From the NCBI GenBank assembly GCA_030052745.1, contig JANBVO010000033.1, forward strand, positions 310,001-374,000: a stretch of DNA of 64,000 nt, written 5' to 3'. The notes below the pieces were generated by a model. That model was not told the DNA's origin and searched no databases. It worked only from the letters and a program-made list of their open reading frames with translations. The position numbers and the translations under genes were made by a program. Positions 9,528 to 20,266 of the stretch are shown here, in pieces (position 1 is the first letter of the stretch; each line of letters begins with the position of its first letter). This DNA is from Pleurostoma richardsiae (lineage: Eukaryota > Ascomycota > Sordariomycetes > Calosphaeriales > Pleurostomataceae).

Positions 9528-12500
9528 ATGTCTGATATCAGTCGTCGCGGAAGCGATGAGACCCGGTCGTCACCACCCAGGCCTCCCCCAGCTGCCTTCG
9601 AGATCGACCCACTGACTAAGGCCATACTGAGATGGGACTACCAGGAAGTGTTACAGCTTTTGAAGTCTGAGGAGTGTCTTTTGGAGTCGGAGGACGCCTC
9701 CAGGTTCGTCGAAAGGACTCGACAATGCTATCGCCTTTCTCGGTTGGCCGAGATGAAACTCCCTCCCGCTGTCATGGAAGCTCTCGTGGAGACCTGCTTG
9801 GAGGCTGGAGACTGTGACGAGATTTCTTCCGGGACGGACGTCATCGTCCAGAAGGTTCTCGGGTCTGCGGTGAAGGCTGGCCAGTGGGTTGCGGCACATT
9901 CCATCCTACAGAAACGACCGGAAGTACTCGTTGCGCTGGGTGAGGATGTCATGCAAAAGTTTGTCGAATCTGCGAAGGCCGGCCACTGGGATACAGCACG
10001 TTTCGTACTGCAGAACGGACCGCAAGTGCTTGATGCGCTGGGCGCGGATATCGTCCAGGAACTTGCTGAATTTGCAGTGGGACGCAGCGATGGCCATCCT
10101 GCATCCTTGATGCTGCAGAAGCGGCCTGAACGACTCGATGCGTTCCGCAGGTTCGTTGAGCGGCGTGCCGGCGACCTCGCTGGAACGCCAGACGCGCTCC
10201 TCCGTTTCGCTACCAATGCGCTGGCTGCCGGAGTGAAACCCAGCGCAGTCAGCGAACGGAGCATCGCGGAACACATAGGAAGGACGGGAGAACCCCAAGA
10301 CGCAATCCGGTTCTTCGAAAGCCCTCCGCGGACCGTCGATCTCCGCCGTCCTGTGCTCGACACTATCCTCGAGATCCGCTGCTGGAGATTGTCGTACGGT
10401 TTCAAGACGTATCTTGCGAAAGTTGTCATTGGCAGAGGGGACTGGCACCGTACCGGACAGATGATGGCGCACTTCGAATTCGCGACCGTTCTCCGGACTG
10501 AGGCCAAGGCACACCTCAACGCTCTCGACAGTGAGCGTCGCGCTCAGTTCTATCTCGACGCCTGCAGCAATGGATTCGCGTTTCTCCTAGGGGCAGAGCA
10601 CCTTCAAGAGATCGAAGGGGCACTGCCTTACTTCCGCGGTTGGGAGCACTTGAACAATCTGCTAGCGTTCGCAAGAACAGACGGCCCTCTGATCATCTAC
10701 AAGCTCGCTACGGCGTCTCCCGAGTTCACCGGGAGGTTGGCCGACGTCCTGATAGGGAGGATCTTGCCTTCCGGTGCCAAAGGACCTACTGCGGAGCGCT
10801 TAGTATCTGCTATAGTGAGGGCTGGTCCTCTGTGGGGCACCGATTTCCCCTTCCGATGTTCTCCAAGGACGGGCGTCCCACGACCTTCCGTAACACTGAG
10901 CCTCCCCTGCGCGCTTTGTAACAGGACCGCCGACGTGTTCGCGGATCTGGACGCGACGAGACGATGGAGCCGCCGAGATCTTCTTGCGTGTATGTGCCAG
11001 GCAGAAACGCGCGAGGGATCTCTAGGCCGGAGCGTCGGCATCCTGAAGTCTCACGCAGAGCGAGCTTATATCGCTGAAGTCATGTTCCGCGGGGCTGGAG
11101 CGATTGGCGACCTGGATACACTGCAGTGGCTACGTGAGAATCATCTCGTGAATGGGGTGAAACTAGTCGCCATCACGCTTACGCGGACATGGCTCGGGGA
11201 AGGCGTTACGCTCTCACAGCTCTTGGACCGGCACATCATCCGACCGCAAGACCTGCGAAATTTCGTCCGCGCTCACCCGAGCTGGTGGCGATCGCGACCG
11301 AGGAGCCCGATCGGATCTCACCTGTGGCTACGGCTTGTTCTGGTCGAGGACCCTGGTGCTATTCGAAAGATTCTCAGCGCCGGGGAGACCCGCCTGCTGC
11401 GGACTCACGGCTTCCTGGTCCGCTGTTTTCAGGACGCCGCTCCGGATAGCCTTGCGAGGCAGCTGCCGCCCGCTGCGCAGAGCTCGCGGAAAATCCCCTC
11501 GGATTTCCCGTACTGGCCCCAAGTGCTCGATGAAGGGGGGCTTGCCTGCTTCAACATTTTCTCCGCGTCGCCAAGCACGTACGGGCAAGTGAAAAAGCAG
11601 CTTTCGAGATATCGAGCACGCCAGCCCAGATGCCGCCATGGTGTGGTCATTGGACGGTATTTCAGCTCGACAGAGACCATCGCCGGCCTCACGTTGATGG
11701 ACGAGGACTGGTGGCCGGACTGGCGGGGACCTGACCAGAACTCGTCAGAAGTCCCTTTCGAGTCTCTGATCGAGCTGTCAGAAATCCCTTTCAAGTTTCT
11801 GTTCGAGTTGGCAGAAGTCACGCTGAGGCACGAGCTCATGAAGAGGAAGGTTCAGGTGAGCAGACATCCCCCCGAAAAGATCACCGTCTTTGTTCTGACC
11901 GAGACATCTAGGACTCGGTCGGTGAAGGGTGCAGTGACAGTGCGCTCACATGGACCGATGCTTTCAAGATGCATTGTGTCCGCTGCGGCGACAAGTGCAA
12001 GTGCGTTCCCTCTTCTCCGATGCTGCTCAGCCGAGGAGAGACACATGCGGGCAGAGGAGAAGCTTCTGGGGACAAGAAGGAGAGTGAGGCCGCTGAGATG
12101 GGGATCAGCTTGCAGGGCCTCGAGGGCTCCCTCATCCCCGTCGAGTGCAGGCTCATCAAGCACTCCGAGCTTTTGACAACCCTGATTGAGGACTTACAGC
12201 GGGAGGAAGCCCAGAAGCCCATCCCACTCGAAGTCAGCCACGGTCAAGGCCCATCTTCACGGCAAGCGCGCTAACAGCTGAGCTTAGGTCACCGGGCCTG
12301 TCTTGCGCAGGGCCCTCGACTATTGCAGGCGGTATGTGGAGGAAAAGAGCCGATTCGATTACCGTGCTTTCGCGCAAGACGATCCGGGCACTCTGTCCGT
12401 GATCATCACCGCCTTGGCTTATATGGACTTCACATCCGTCTTCGAGATCGCTTGCAGGGCTCTTGCCGAAAGGGTGAAAGAGCTGTCTCCTGCGCAGCTG

Positions 12501-12650
12501 CGCGAGGTGATAGACGTGCAGAGTGACGGTGACTGGCCTGATGACGAGAAGCAGTCAGTCGACGCAGACTGGGCAGCGGTACGGCGCAAGCTGTACGGAG
12601 AGGCCCCTCCGGGAGCCTCGTGGACAGTGGCAGGAGCAGAGCAGGCCTGA
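9528..12650 (+). CDS. helical-repeat protein fused to a SKP1-like domain
   Basis: Exons 9528-11855, 11912-12232 and 12288-12650; 1003 residues. Intron 1 (11856-11911) has GTGAGC, a CTGAC branch site and CTAG, phase 0. Intron 2 (12233-12287) has GTCAGC, CTAAC and TTAG, phase 0. The N-terminal 776 residues contain degenerate ankyrin/HEAT-like helical repeats (for example WVAAHSILQKRPEVLVALG and WDTARFVLQNGPQVLDALG) and a late repeat IELSEIPFKFLFELAEV. A Cys cluster CVRCGDKCKC follows near residue 798. Residues 839-1003 align along their length with SKP1: GISLQGLEGSLIPVECRLI, then IPLEVTGPVLRRALDYC across the splice, DDPGTLSVIITALAYMDFTS, IACRALAERVKELSPAQLRE and a DWPDDEKQSVDADW-type tail. SKP1 links cullin-1 to F-box proteins. 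An ATG at 12098 would give a free-standing 165-residue SKP1 homologue, the usual family length, so two genes remain possible. Confidence 0.7.
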
Positions 12651-13450
12651 CTCAAGGCGGGAGGTTGCGAGTTGGCAAACAGCTCTTTCGATTGAGGACA
12701 CGCTGGGGGTGGAGCCGGTAGCAATGTATTCAGATATTCTCACAGCATGCAGCCGAAGGCGCGCCCTCCGAGGCTGAACCAGACAGTACGAAAGGTGCCG
12801 CCGGGAGAAGCCATAGAACGATATACCTCGCCATTTCCTTGATTGTGGTGTAGGGCTGGATGATTGAACGTCAGCTAGCGAAGCCCCTGGCTCTTGCTGG
12901 CTGACTGTTCTGGTACTGCCCTGGGAGCAGTGGGCCGTCAGCGCGAGGGCCGTCGCCGGCGCCAACGATCCTGGCGAGAGAGTCGCCCATGTTGGCGCCG
13001 TATCGGGACAGTTAGTGCGACGCGTCATCGGACATTCATCACGGAATGCCGATGCTGCGTCAAGGTCCCGTCTTGCTGCTCCGAGGTCGTTGCAACACGT
13101 CCCTCCCAATAGAGGGACAGCACGGGTCGGGCGCGGTACCCAGCGTCCAGTCCCGCCTGGTAGCCAGGGGCATTCCCGATCGAAACCGGCAACTGCGCTC
13201 ATGGAAGAACGCGTCGCGGCGCGCCAATGACAAGACGTGGCCGCTGGCGCAAACGACCCTGGCGCGCCACGGTGGACCAGTGATTTACGCGCGGAGGCCG
13301 CGTGTCGTGTGGCTCACCCGCACACAGACCTCCCCTTTAACTTAGCAAGGCAAGGTCGGGCTGTAGAGATAAGCTCTCCTCAGTCCTTCGCACCGCTCGT
13401 TTTCATCCCGAGCTCGACCTGACAGCCACACCACAACACCATCCCACACC
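12651..13450. other. intergenic, nothing recognised
   Basis: GC-rich, with several overlapping frames on both strands but none with a domain or splice partner. It separates the SKP1-like gene from the next plus-strand gene. Confidence 0.45.
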
Positions 13451-14218
13451 ATGTCACTGATCCGCCAGTTTAAACTGATGGGAATACTACGCGTGGAGGC
13501 CCAGTCTGTCTGGGACGATATCGACTCGGTGTTCCGAAAGCGAAATAACGTGGACGAGAGCCAGCTTGTCCGCGCAGCAGGGCTCACCCAGGACAGCACC
13601 TTCGTGTCATGGCTTCGGGCATCCCGGTCGTCTATTCTGCTTGTTCAGGGCGAGTTTCCTCCGGACTCCTCCACAGGTATCACGCCGCTGTCAGTAGTCG
13701 GCGTCGAGTGTGTGATGGGCCTCCGAACGAGTGAGTTGACGGTGGTGTTGGCCTTCTTCGGCGGCCTGCACTGCGATGAGCGGCGGACGGACGGTCCCAA
13801 GGCGATGCTCCGCGCCCTGATCGCACAGATCCTCCTCAGCGACGAAATCAGGACTCCCTCTCCGGATATTATGACGGCGGAAGATATCGAGGCTTTGCAG
13901 AGCCGTGATATCCGTGGCCTGTGTGAGAAGTTCGAACAGCTCATTTCCAGTCTCCCGTTGACACCGTTGACCTCGCTGTTTTGCATACTTGACGGCGTCG
14001 GATCGTATGAGCAGGAGCCGTGGAGGGCCGAGCTCGCAACAGTTGCTGAGAAATTCGAATCCCTGGCTAGAAAGTGGAACGAGGACAATCGCTGCTTCTT
14101 TAAGGTCCTGATGCTCTTTCCGGATCGGAGCTTGGAGGTTTCGCAGAGAATCGAGCGGGATGCGGATATCTGGAGTATCACTTCGCTGCGGCAGGACGAT
14201 GACGGTGAACGCCACTGA
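13451..14218 (+). CDS. degenerate NACHT/P-loop-like fungal protein
   Basis: Single-exon frame of 255 residues from an ATG in good context. The layout resembles short fungal proteins with a degenerate NACHT-like core. These have a SWLRASRSSILLVQGEF segment where a Walker A strand would lie but without GxxxxGKS, then VVLAFFGGLHCDER, GPKAMLRALIAQILL, and a Walker B-like strand LFCILDGVGSYEQEPWR, followed by VLMLFPDRS. Related proteins in other ascomycetes share the FFCG.H, GP..LLR.LI.QLL and DG.S.YE pattern. Without the P-loop lysine, NTP hydrolysis is doubtful. No effector domain or repeats are attached. The biological role is unknown; a link to NLR-type incompatibility proteins is inference. 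Confidence 0.7.
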   Translation: MSLIRQFKLMGILRVEAQSVWDDIDSVFRKRNNVDESQLVRAAGLTQDSTFVSWLRASRSSILLVQGEFPPDSSTGITPLSVVGVECVMGLRTSELTVVLAFFGGLHCDERRTDGPKAMLRALIAQILLSDEIRTPSPDIMTAEDIEALQSRDIRGLCEKFEQLISSLPLTPLTSLFCILDGVGSYEQEPWRAELATVAEKFESLARKWNEDNRCFFKVLMLFPDRSLEVSQRIERDADIWSITSLRQDDDGERH

Positions 14219-14582
14219 GTGTGGCTGCTCGTGTACGGCTCGTTGCCGGTACAAGTGTCGACAAAAATGGAGGCGTACTTATGTATCAGGCCATGGAATC
14301 ATTGAAATCGGCAGGAGCCTTCAGTGGGACTCATCACTGCCGAACACCTGGTCGCACACGTCCACCCGAATAGCCCTCGCCTCAGACCATCTCCCTGCGC
14401 TCTGCCTCGTCTTCCCCTTCAGCTGATCTTCTCTTGCAACGGTTTCTCGTCTGGGGCCGTGTCCTCGGAAAGGTGTCGTCTGCAGAGTCAGATTCGTCGC
14501 CGGCCGTAGCAATCGGTGTTTCAGGCCCATATGACCCGTGTTGTCCCCGGGCGCATTCACGGCTGCGCATCGGGCTGGCGCA
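14219..14582. other. intergenic, nothing recognised
   Basis: Separates the NACHT-like gene from the C2H2 gene. No motif-bearing frame. Confidence 0.45.
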
Positions 14583-14591
14583 GATATAAAT
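14583..14591 (+). promoter_or_regulatory. TATA box of the C2H2 gene
   Basis: A GATATAAAT element lies about 80 bp upstream of the ATG at 14668, in the right orientation for a core promoter. Confidence 0.4.
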
Positions 14592-14667
14592 GCCCCGCCC
14601 TCCCCCTTGGATGAACTTAGCTGTGCGCCGGTTCCACACCACTCGAACGTCGTGTCCGGCCAAGCAG

Positions 14668-15615
14668 ATGCCCGCCATGTCTGACGAGCAGGACGATCCA
14701 TGTGCGTGCCATCCTCACCCGGCTAAGATTCGCGACTGAACCCCGACATAGATGCCGCATACCTCGAAGGACGCTTCAGGACGATACAGACAGTACACGC
14801 GGTTCTCTACGCGGCGATGCCCAGCAGCGCGCACGAAAAGCTTCAGCTCAGCCCAGATCATCCATTTGCCCAAGTAAAGGACGACCTTGTGAGGTTCGCC
14901 CTGGACAAATTCTTGTCATGCGTCAGAGGTATGAAGCCTGGAACCACTACGCTGAGGTGCAAAAATACGAAGACTCTTTGACGAACCAGGTGCCTTTGCG
15001 TGTCCGTACTACGGGCGAGACCCGCAGAAGCACCAAGCTTGCCTGACGCGTGCCACCCATACCCTCGCGGACGTGAAGGAACATCTGTGGACGGATCACC
15101 GACAACCGCCCCACTGCCCATCGTGCGATAAATTGTTCGATGCGTCCGGGGACCGCGATCAGCACGTCATTGCGCGATCCTGCACCCGTGCTACACCGCT
15201 AGCCATAGAGGGTGTCGCTTGCGAGGACTTGGTGCGCATTGACGTCGCTGCAGACACCTGGTTTGCGATCTGGGACATCGTATTCCCGCGGACGAAGCGG
15301 CCGGCACGGCGCTATCTATCCGCCGGCGTCAATGTCCTCTTCGATTTCTGGACGGTCAAGGGGCCCGAAGTGGTGGCCACATTCTTGGAAGAGAGGAACC
15401 TGCGGGACTATTGGCTGATTCGGGATGAGGAGAGGAGCCTGGAGGCATTGTACTGGGATGTGCTGAACGCAATGGTAGCTGAGGTTGCTGCAATGGAATC
15501 TACGACAAGCACGGGGGAAGTGGTGATGTCCGACGGCGTTATCGTGTGTGGTGTGGACACAGAAGACAGTGACTCTCTAGCAGAGCAAGGAGGGGAGGAC
15601 AAGACCGCTGATTAG
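14668..15615 (+). CDS. C2H2-type fungal protein
   Basis: Exons 14668-14701, 14752-14928 and 14990-15615; 278 residues. Intron 1 is 50 nt (GTGCGT...CATAG) and intron 2 is 61 nt (GTATGA...TTGAC...CCAG), both phase 1. The N-terminus is helical (KLQLSPDHPFAQVKDDLVRF). Residues about 71-130 hold a zinc-ligand cluster: FACPYYGRDPQKHQACL, then HTLADVKEHLWTDH, then HCPSCDKLFDASGDRDQH. This atypical C2H2 arrangement is common in uncharacterised filamentous-fungal proteins. The C-terminus has a conserved-looking segment DYWLIRDEERSLEALYWDVL and an acidic end. No function is known; nucleic-acid binding is plausible. A decayed copy of its 3' end lies at 17406-17716. Confidence 0.75.
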
Positions 15616-15798
15616 CAGCGTGGCAGTATCCTGAGAGCCTGAAGGGCGGGAAGATTCCTGCGCACAGCGTTGGAAACGGAATAGATCTCACAATGCCGTG
15701 TGTTCGGACCTAGAGTCGCGGGGAGTGTGGCGTCCTGACGCCGCTTCAGGTCCGAGAAGGAAGCTCTCGTCAATTCTCGACACGACTCTCCAGCCTTC

Positions 15799-16890
15799 TT
15801 ATTGCTTATCCTGGCTCCTCGACCACTCCTCGCTCCTCGAATGTGTTCCAAGGGGCTCAATCTTTCTCGCCAGAGCAGGGATACATAGGTAATCAGCTGC
15901 CCTAAAGTCATCTTCTGCTTCCTCCGCGCTCTTGAACTCGTAGGTCCCGTAATACCAGAATCTAATGACGGCGTCTAATGATCGCGCAGAAATGATGCTT
16001 TCATCGAAGTTGACGAGCCCGCTGTCCCCTTCGTTCCACGGTGGTTTCAAGGAACTCCTGAAATATAAACTCCAATACTCTGCAACCGCTCTATGAACTC
16101 GGCGAAATCCGGTTTGCCCACTTGACAGGAACAGGTCGGGTTCGGCTTGCTTGAGATTAACGGCGATCCATACCCGTAGGTCCCCAGGGATCTCGAGCGT
16201 CAAAAAGTCCAGTTTCCACTTGACTGACAGCGAATCCAGATTCAACTGGACGTGTTGCCGTAGAAGGTCGATTTCCTCGGGGTATCCGAGCTCGTAAAGC
16301 CCTTGAAACGACATCTGGAAATGGGGCAGCTTACAGAGACTTGGTCGAGGAGCTTGGGGACGCTCAAGTCTTTCCCATGCTGCCCTCGCCCTGTTGGTTG
16401 CCTCCAAAGCTTTAACAATCATGTCCTGCTCCAGATACTGTGACGCAATCTCCATGTATAAGTGAGCCATTTCATCAAACAGGACACGACGTTCGTAGCC
16501 CTGGGACAACCGTTCGATCCACGAATCTGACGCTGAGCTCGTCAGGAAACGATCCGGGTTTGCGCGGCGGTTTGTGTCGACAACCATTTGCGTGAGCCTC
16601 CATGCTTCAGCATCGAGGCCACGGCGTTCGTAGCCCTGGAACAACCGCTCAATCCACGGATTTGACGCTGAGATTGTCAGGAAACGACCCGGATTTGCGC
16701 AGCGGTTTGCGTCGACAACCATTTGCGTGAGCCTCCATGCTTCAGCATCGAGGCCTCGGCGTTCGTAGCCCTGGAATAACCGCTCGATCCATGGAGCCGA
16801 CGTTGATGCCGTTAAGTAATGCTTTGGATCTATGCGGCGATGGGCTTCAACCGCTTCTTTGATACGTACCCATTCATCTTCCGAAGCCAT
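15799..16890 (-). CDS. BTB/POZ-like protein with internal 45-residue repeats
   Basis: Single exon, 363 residues, ATG at 16890. The N-terminal third is built of three tandem copies of a unit of about 45 residues carrying PWIERLFQGYERRGLDAEAW and LTQMVVDANR. The first two are almost identical and the third is diverged (SWIERLSQGYERR). The C-terminal half reads like a diverged BTB fold: FRRVHRAVAEYWSLYFRSSL, then an acidic loop, LVNFDESIISARSLDAVIRF, WYYGTYEF and DDFRAADYLCIPALARKI. BTB domains dimerise and often act as cullin-3 adaptors; that role here is inference. The gene lies between the intact C2H2 gene and its decayed partial copy. Confidence 0.7.
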   Translation of the reverse strand: MASEDEWVRIKEAVEAHRRIDPKHYLTASTSAPWIERLFQGYERRGLDAEAWRLTQMVVDANRCANPGRFLTISASNPWIERLFQGYERRGLDAEAWRLTQMVVDTNRRANPDRFLTSSASDSWIERLSQGYERRVLFDEMAHLYMEIASQYLEQDMIVKALEATNRARAAWERLERPQAPRPSLCKLPHFQMSFQGLYELGYPEEIDLLRQHVQLNLDSLSVKWKLDFLTLEIPGDLRVWIAVNLKQAEPDLFLSSGQTGFRRVHRAVAEYWSLYFRSSLKPPWNEGDSGLVNFDESIISARSLDAVIRFWYYGTYEFKSAEEAEDDFRAADYLCIPALARKIEPLGTHSRSEEWSRSQDKQ

Positions 16891-17142
16891 CGTTCTTTCC
16901 CATGCTAGAACTGTCCGCCCAGTCTAATATACTCCCCGTCGGTACTCTCTTCCGCAAATATTGCCTGTCACGGCACGTGAAAACCCGCAACAATTAAAGT
17001 CGTCCCTACTTGTCACAGGTCCTTGGACATGGCGAGAGCATCGGGTATGTGGCTGGAAGAACTCGAAGGACGCTCAATTTTACAGAGTTCGCTTTATGGA
17101 GCGACGGCTTGAATATAGGCCCACAATGAGACTTGAATGACA

Positions 17143-17403
17143 ACGTAACATCGGGTGCGTGACTGAGCATGAGTCACTGTTTTGCCATCTGGCCCTCCGC
17201 CTCGATCGGTTCGCTACTGCCTTGCTGGCTGAAAAATACACGGAACCATACACAGTTCCCCGCCATGTTAGGCTAATCGTCACAGCGCACAGCTGACTGG
17301 CTGTCGACGTCCATTGGGAGTCTCGGCACCCGCACACTGCCACCTATTTGACCCATCACAGACCACATAAGGTGCCATCCTACTTATCGAGCAACGCTTC
17401 CCG
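17143..17403. repeat. dispersed repeat A, copy 1
   Basis: This stretch matches 23429-23735 over about 260-305 bp with many substitutions, mostly transitions, and small indels. Shared landmarks in order: TAACAT(C/T)GGGTGCGTG, GAGTCACTGTT, ATCGGTTCGCT, TGTTAGGCT, ATCGTCAC, GCACACTGCCAC and ACGCTTCC. The right edge abuts a decayed copy of the C2H2 gene end. No terminal inverted repeats or coding capacity were recognised. It may be a solo LTR, a MITE or part of a larger element. Confidence 0.7.
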
Positions 17404-17405
17404 CG

Positions 17406-17716
17406 TTCTTGGGAGAGAGGAACCTGCGGGACTATTGTCTGATTCTGGATGAGAACCGAGCCTGAAAGCATTGCATTGGGATGTGCTGAACGCAATGGTA
17501 ACTGAGGTTGCTGCAATTCGTTTGTTTATCAGAAGTATGGGGAAAGGAGGGTGTCCGACGGTCTTAGTCTGGCAAGGAGAGGACCAGACCGCTAATTAGC
17601 AGTGCGGCAATAGTGCACACAGAACTCCAACATCCTGAGAGCCTAGAGGACGTGGACGTTGCTGCGGACAGCATTGGAAACGACAGCTCTCAGAAAGGAA
17701 GCGCTCGTCAATTCAT
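17406..17716 (+). pseudogene. decayed partial copy of the C2H2 gene 3' end
   Basis: Matches 15382-15775, the last part of the C2H2 gene plus about 150 bp beyond its stop. Landmarks include GAGAGGAACCTGCGGGACTA, GGGATGTGCTGAACGCAATG, ACCGCT(A/G)ATTAGCAG and AGCATTGGAAACG. Internal deletions and substitutions destroy the frame. No 5' part is present. Its left end abuts dispersed repeat A, suggesting the duplication arose with or beside repeat insertion. Confidence 0.75.
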
Positions 17717-18546
17717 GTGTCTTGATGCTGCCTGGTTACCTTACTTGGCGCGATGCCCCATCTACCCAGGACCTGTGCTCCCCGACAATGCATGTTCGAC
17801 CCTTTCGGATGACTTCCCAAAGATTCCCTATCCAGCCGTCGGTGGCGATGCAGTCAGATGAGCCCGGTGCCTGCTCCCCTGCCGACTGTGAGGAGGAACG
17901 CGGGAACCCAACCCTTCCTCCTTAATTCTTTTCTTATCTCTTCACGGCTCCTCGTCGAGTTTAAAGACTTTAGCACTGTCGACAATATCTATTAGAGCCG
18001 GAGAGCTTGATGCTGACTCAGAGCTCTCCGCTCTCGTCTAGTGGAAAAAGGCCTAGGATGCCCTCAATGACAGCGATACGGGCACAGCCCCTTAAATTCT
18101 CTGTCAGCTGGCCGCCGTCGTCACCGTTGTGGGAGCCGCGCTCTGAGCCCCCACGAGCATGGCAGCGACCTCGGAGACTACAGTTGACGCTGCAGCTCTG
18201 AGTTGGACGTATGTGTCCTTCCACAGCTCGAGGCATAACCGATTTCGCCGCTATTTCAAGTCGAGGCCAGGGGGTTGCCGTTTCTATCGTCGGTATTCGC
18301 GGGTGATCGGACATCAAAGACCGAAAGAGAAGAGAAAGAGAAGATGATGGATTGGTGCACTAATAGTTACGTGGCTAGATGAACGATGCAGCAATTCTCA
18401 ATGCTCATTCCTGCTACCTGCATTTGAGCATGCGGAGCCACTCGAGTACAGGAGATCCGCCCAAAATTCAGACGAATGGGATCATGGGCATTCACAACAT
18501 TCCACAGTCCCGACGATCCACGTTATGGCCCAACGATCCGTCACGT
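17717..18546. other. intergenic, nothing recognised
   Basis: Short frames only. Lies downstream of the FHA-kinase gene and beyond the decayed C2H2 copy. Confidence 0.45.
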
Positions 18547-20266
18547 CTAGTTACCGGGGAAACCGCCGGGCATTCGAGAATTCTTCGGTGCCTTGGCACC
18601 AGTTCCCTGCTCTCGATGCTTCTTGGGCACTGGAGGCTCCGGCTGTCTCGACTGAACTTGAGGACGCCGGGTCTTTTCTCGCAGTGGACCTCCTGTTGTG
18701 GTTGCGGTTCCTCCACGTTTTCGCCCTGTCGGTGCAGAACTAGCGGCATCGGGGGACTGATTATCACCATTCATGGCAGGTGCCTTGCTGCTGCCTTTTG
18801 GGCGACTGATGGGCGGGACTAGATGGCCTGGAGTGGTAAGTCCGACCCCGTTGAAGCATTTGACAAGCATCTGCGCGGCCGAGGCGCGCTCCTCCGGTTT
18901 GATTCGCGCCATTTCGCGGATATTTGCGACAGCCTCCACACTGGACGCAACAAGTAAGACGGCGTCTCGAGCTTCGTCAAGGCTTGTAAACGCTGCCGAT
19001 GCCGCACGGTACCCTTCCACGTCGAGTGTCCACAGCATCGTAACGAAAAGGGACCAGACATCAACCTTGTGTGTTTGCTTCCCTCCGTCAACTATTTCGG
19101 GAGCCATGTAGATTGGGCTACCAGCATAAGTGACTGCGAGGTCCGCGCGATGAGAGAAGCCCAAGTCGCCTAGCTGGAAATGATATCGGCCTCGATCTGT
19201 CACATAGAGAATGTTTGCCGGTTTCAGATCTCGATGGATGAGTCCTTGTGCCGAAAGAAAGTCGATCGCTTTGAGCATATGATGAAAGACAGTCGGAGAA
19301 AGGTCTTTGATAGGGACAGAGCACCCATTCTCCACCAATGACTCTAGCGTTCCGTCCTTTAACCCCATGAAGATCACCGTCTCGGGCTGATCCCAATCCT
19401 GTGATCCTAAATACTCCACAATATGGTCCTGATATTTTTTTCAGTTCTCAGTGTCTAATGCGTAGTACAAGTGGAAGCTAACTCACATGGCTGATGCTGG
19501 AGTGGATCTCTATCTCACGCTTCAGGGTCATCCATTCTCTCTGCTTTGCTGGTCCGACCGGCCGCTTCAATATCTTAGCTGCTATAAGCTGGCCCGTGTC
19601 CACGTTGACAGCTCTATACACTTCTGCAAACTGTCCAGCCCCGATTCTGGGGCCTAATCTCTCAAATCTTATTTTCTGCAGGCGCGGTCCTGGTGTGTGG
19701 ATTCTGGTCACCACCCCGGTCGGCGGGACTGTGTCGGTGTCATCGACTGTTCGGGCGAAACGGGGATTTTCTTCGAGGGCAGCTTTCTCTCGCTTCTTCA
19801 CCCTCTCCATCGTTTTGTCGGGGTTCCCGTGCCAGGCCAGCTCGAACTGGATCAGATTCCGGTTCACACCACCTATACCAATGATGGTGTTGAGGCCCTT
19901 CTGCACGACAACTTTACGAGGGCGTCCGAGGTCGAATGGCTTAGCATTTTCCCCGAAAACCTGGCATGTCTGGCTGTGTGATCTGTCGTAGAACATGACG
20001 ACTTTAGTCTCATTGTCGATCTCGAACGAACACTGCAATTTGGCAATGTTGCGGCCTTCTATTGTGACATCGCCATTACGGCCCAGCGTTGCCAGGGTTG
20101 CATGGTCTCCCGAAACGGAGCGGGTGTGGCCGATATCGAGAACAGGCTCGTTGTTCAACCAGGAGACAAGATGCGTGTTGTATGGGTTGTTGACAACAGC
20201 TTTAGCTGGCCCGTTTATGGGAATGAGAGAGAATAAGGCTAGCGGGTGAGGCGTAGGACGAGGCAT
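18547..20266 (-). CDS. FHA-domain serine/threonine protein kinase
   Basis: Exons 20266-19487 and 19428-18547, with one 58-nt phase-0 intron (GTGAGT...ATCAG); 553 residues starting at the first ATG, MPRPTPHPLALFSLIPINGP. Residues about 35-130 form an FHA-like domain (VSGDHATLATLGRNGDVTIE, IAKLQCSFEIDNETKVVMFY, DRSHSQTCQVFG). The kinase domain follows: glycine loop IGAGQFAEVYRAV, lysine in LIAAKILK, catalytic loop HRDLKPANIL, activation segment LGDLGFSHRADLAVTYAGSPI, then YMAPEIV and VDVWSLFVTMLW. The metal-binding triplet is DLG instead of DFG, as in some active kinases. The C-terminus is basic and Pro/Ser-rich. FHA-kinases of this layout include the DUN1/RAD53/CHK2 DNA-damage group; exact orthology is not established. 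Confidence 0.88.
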
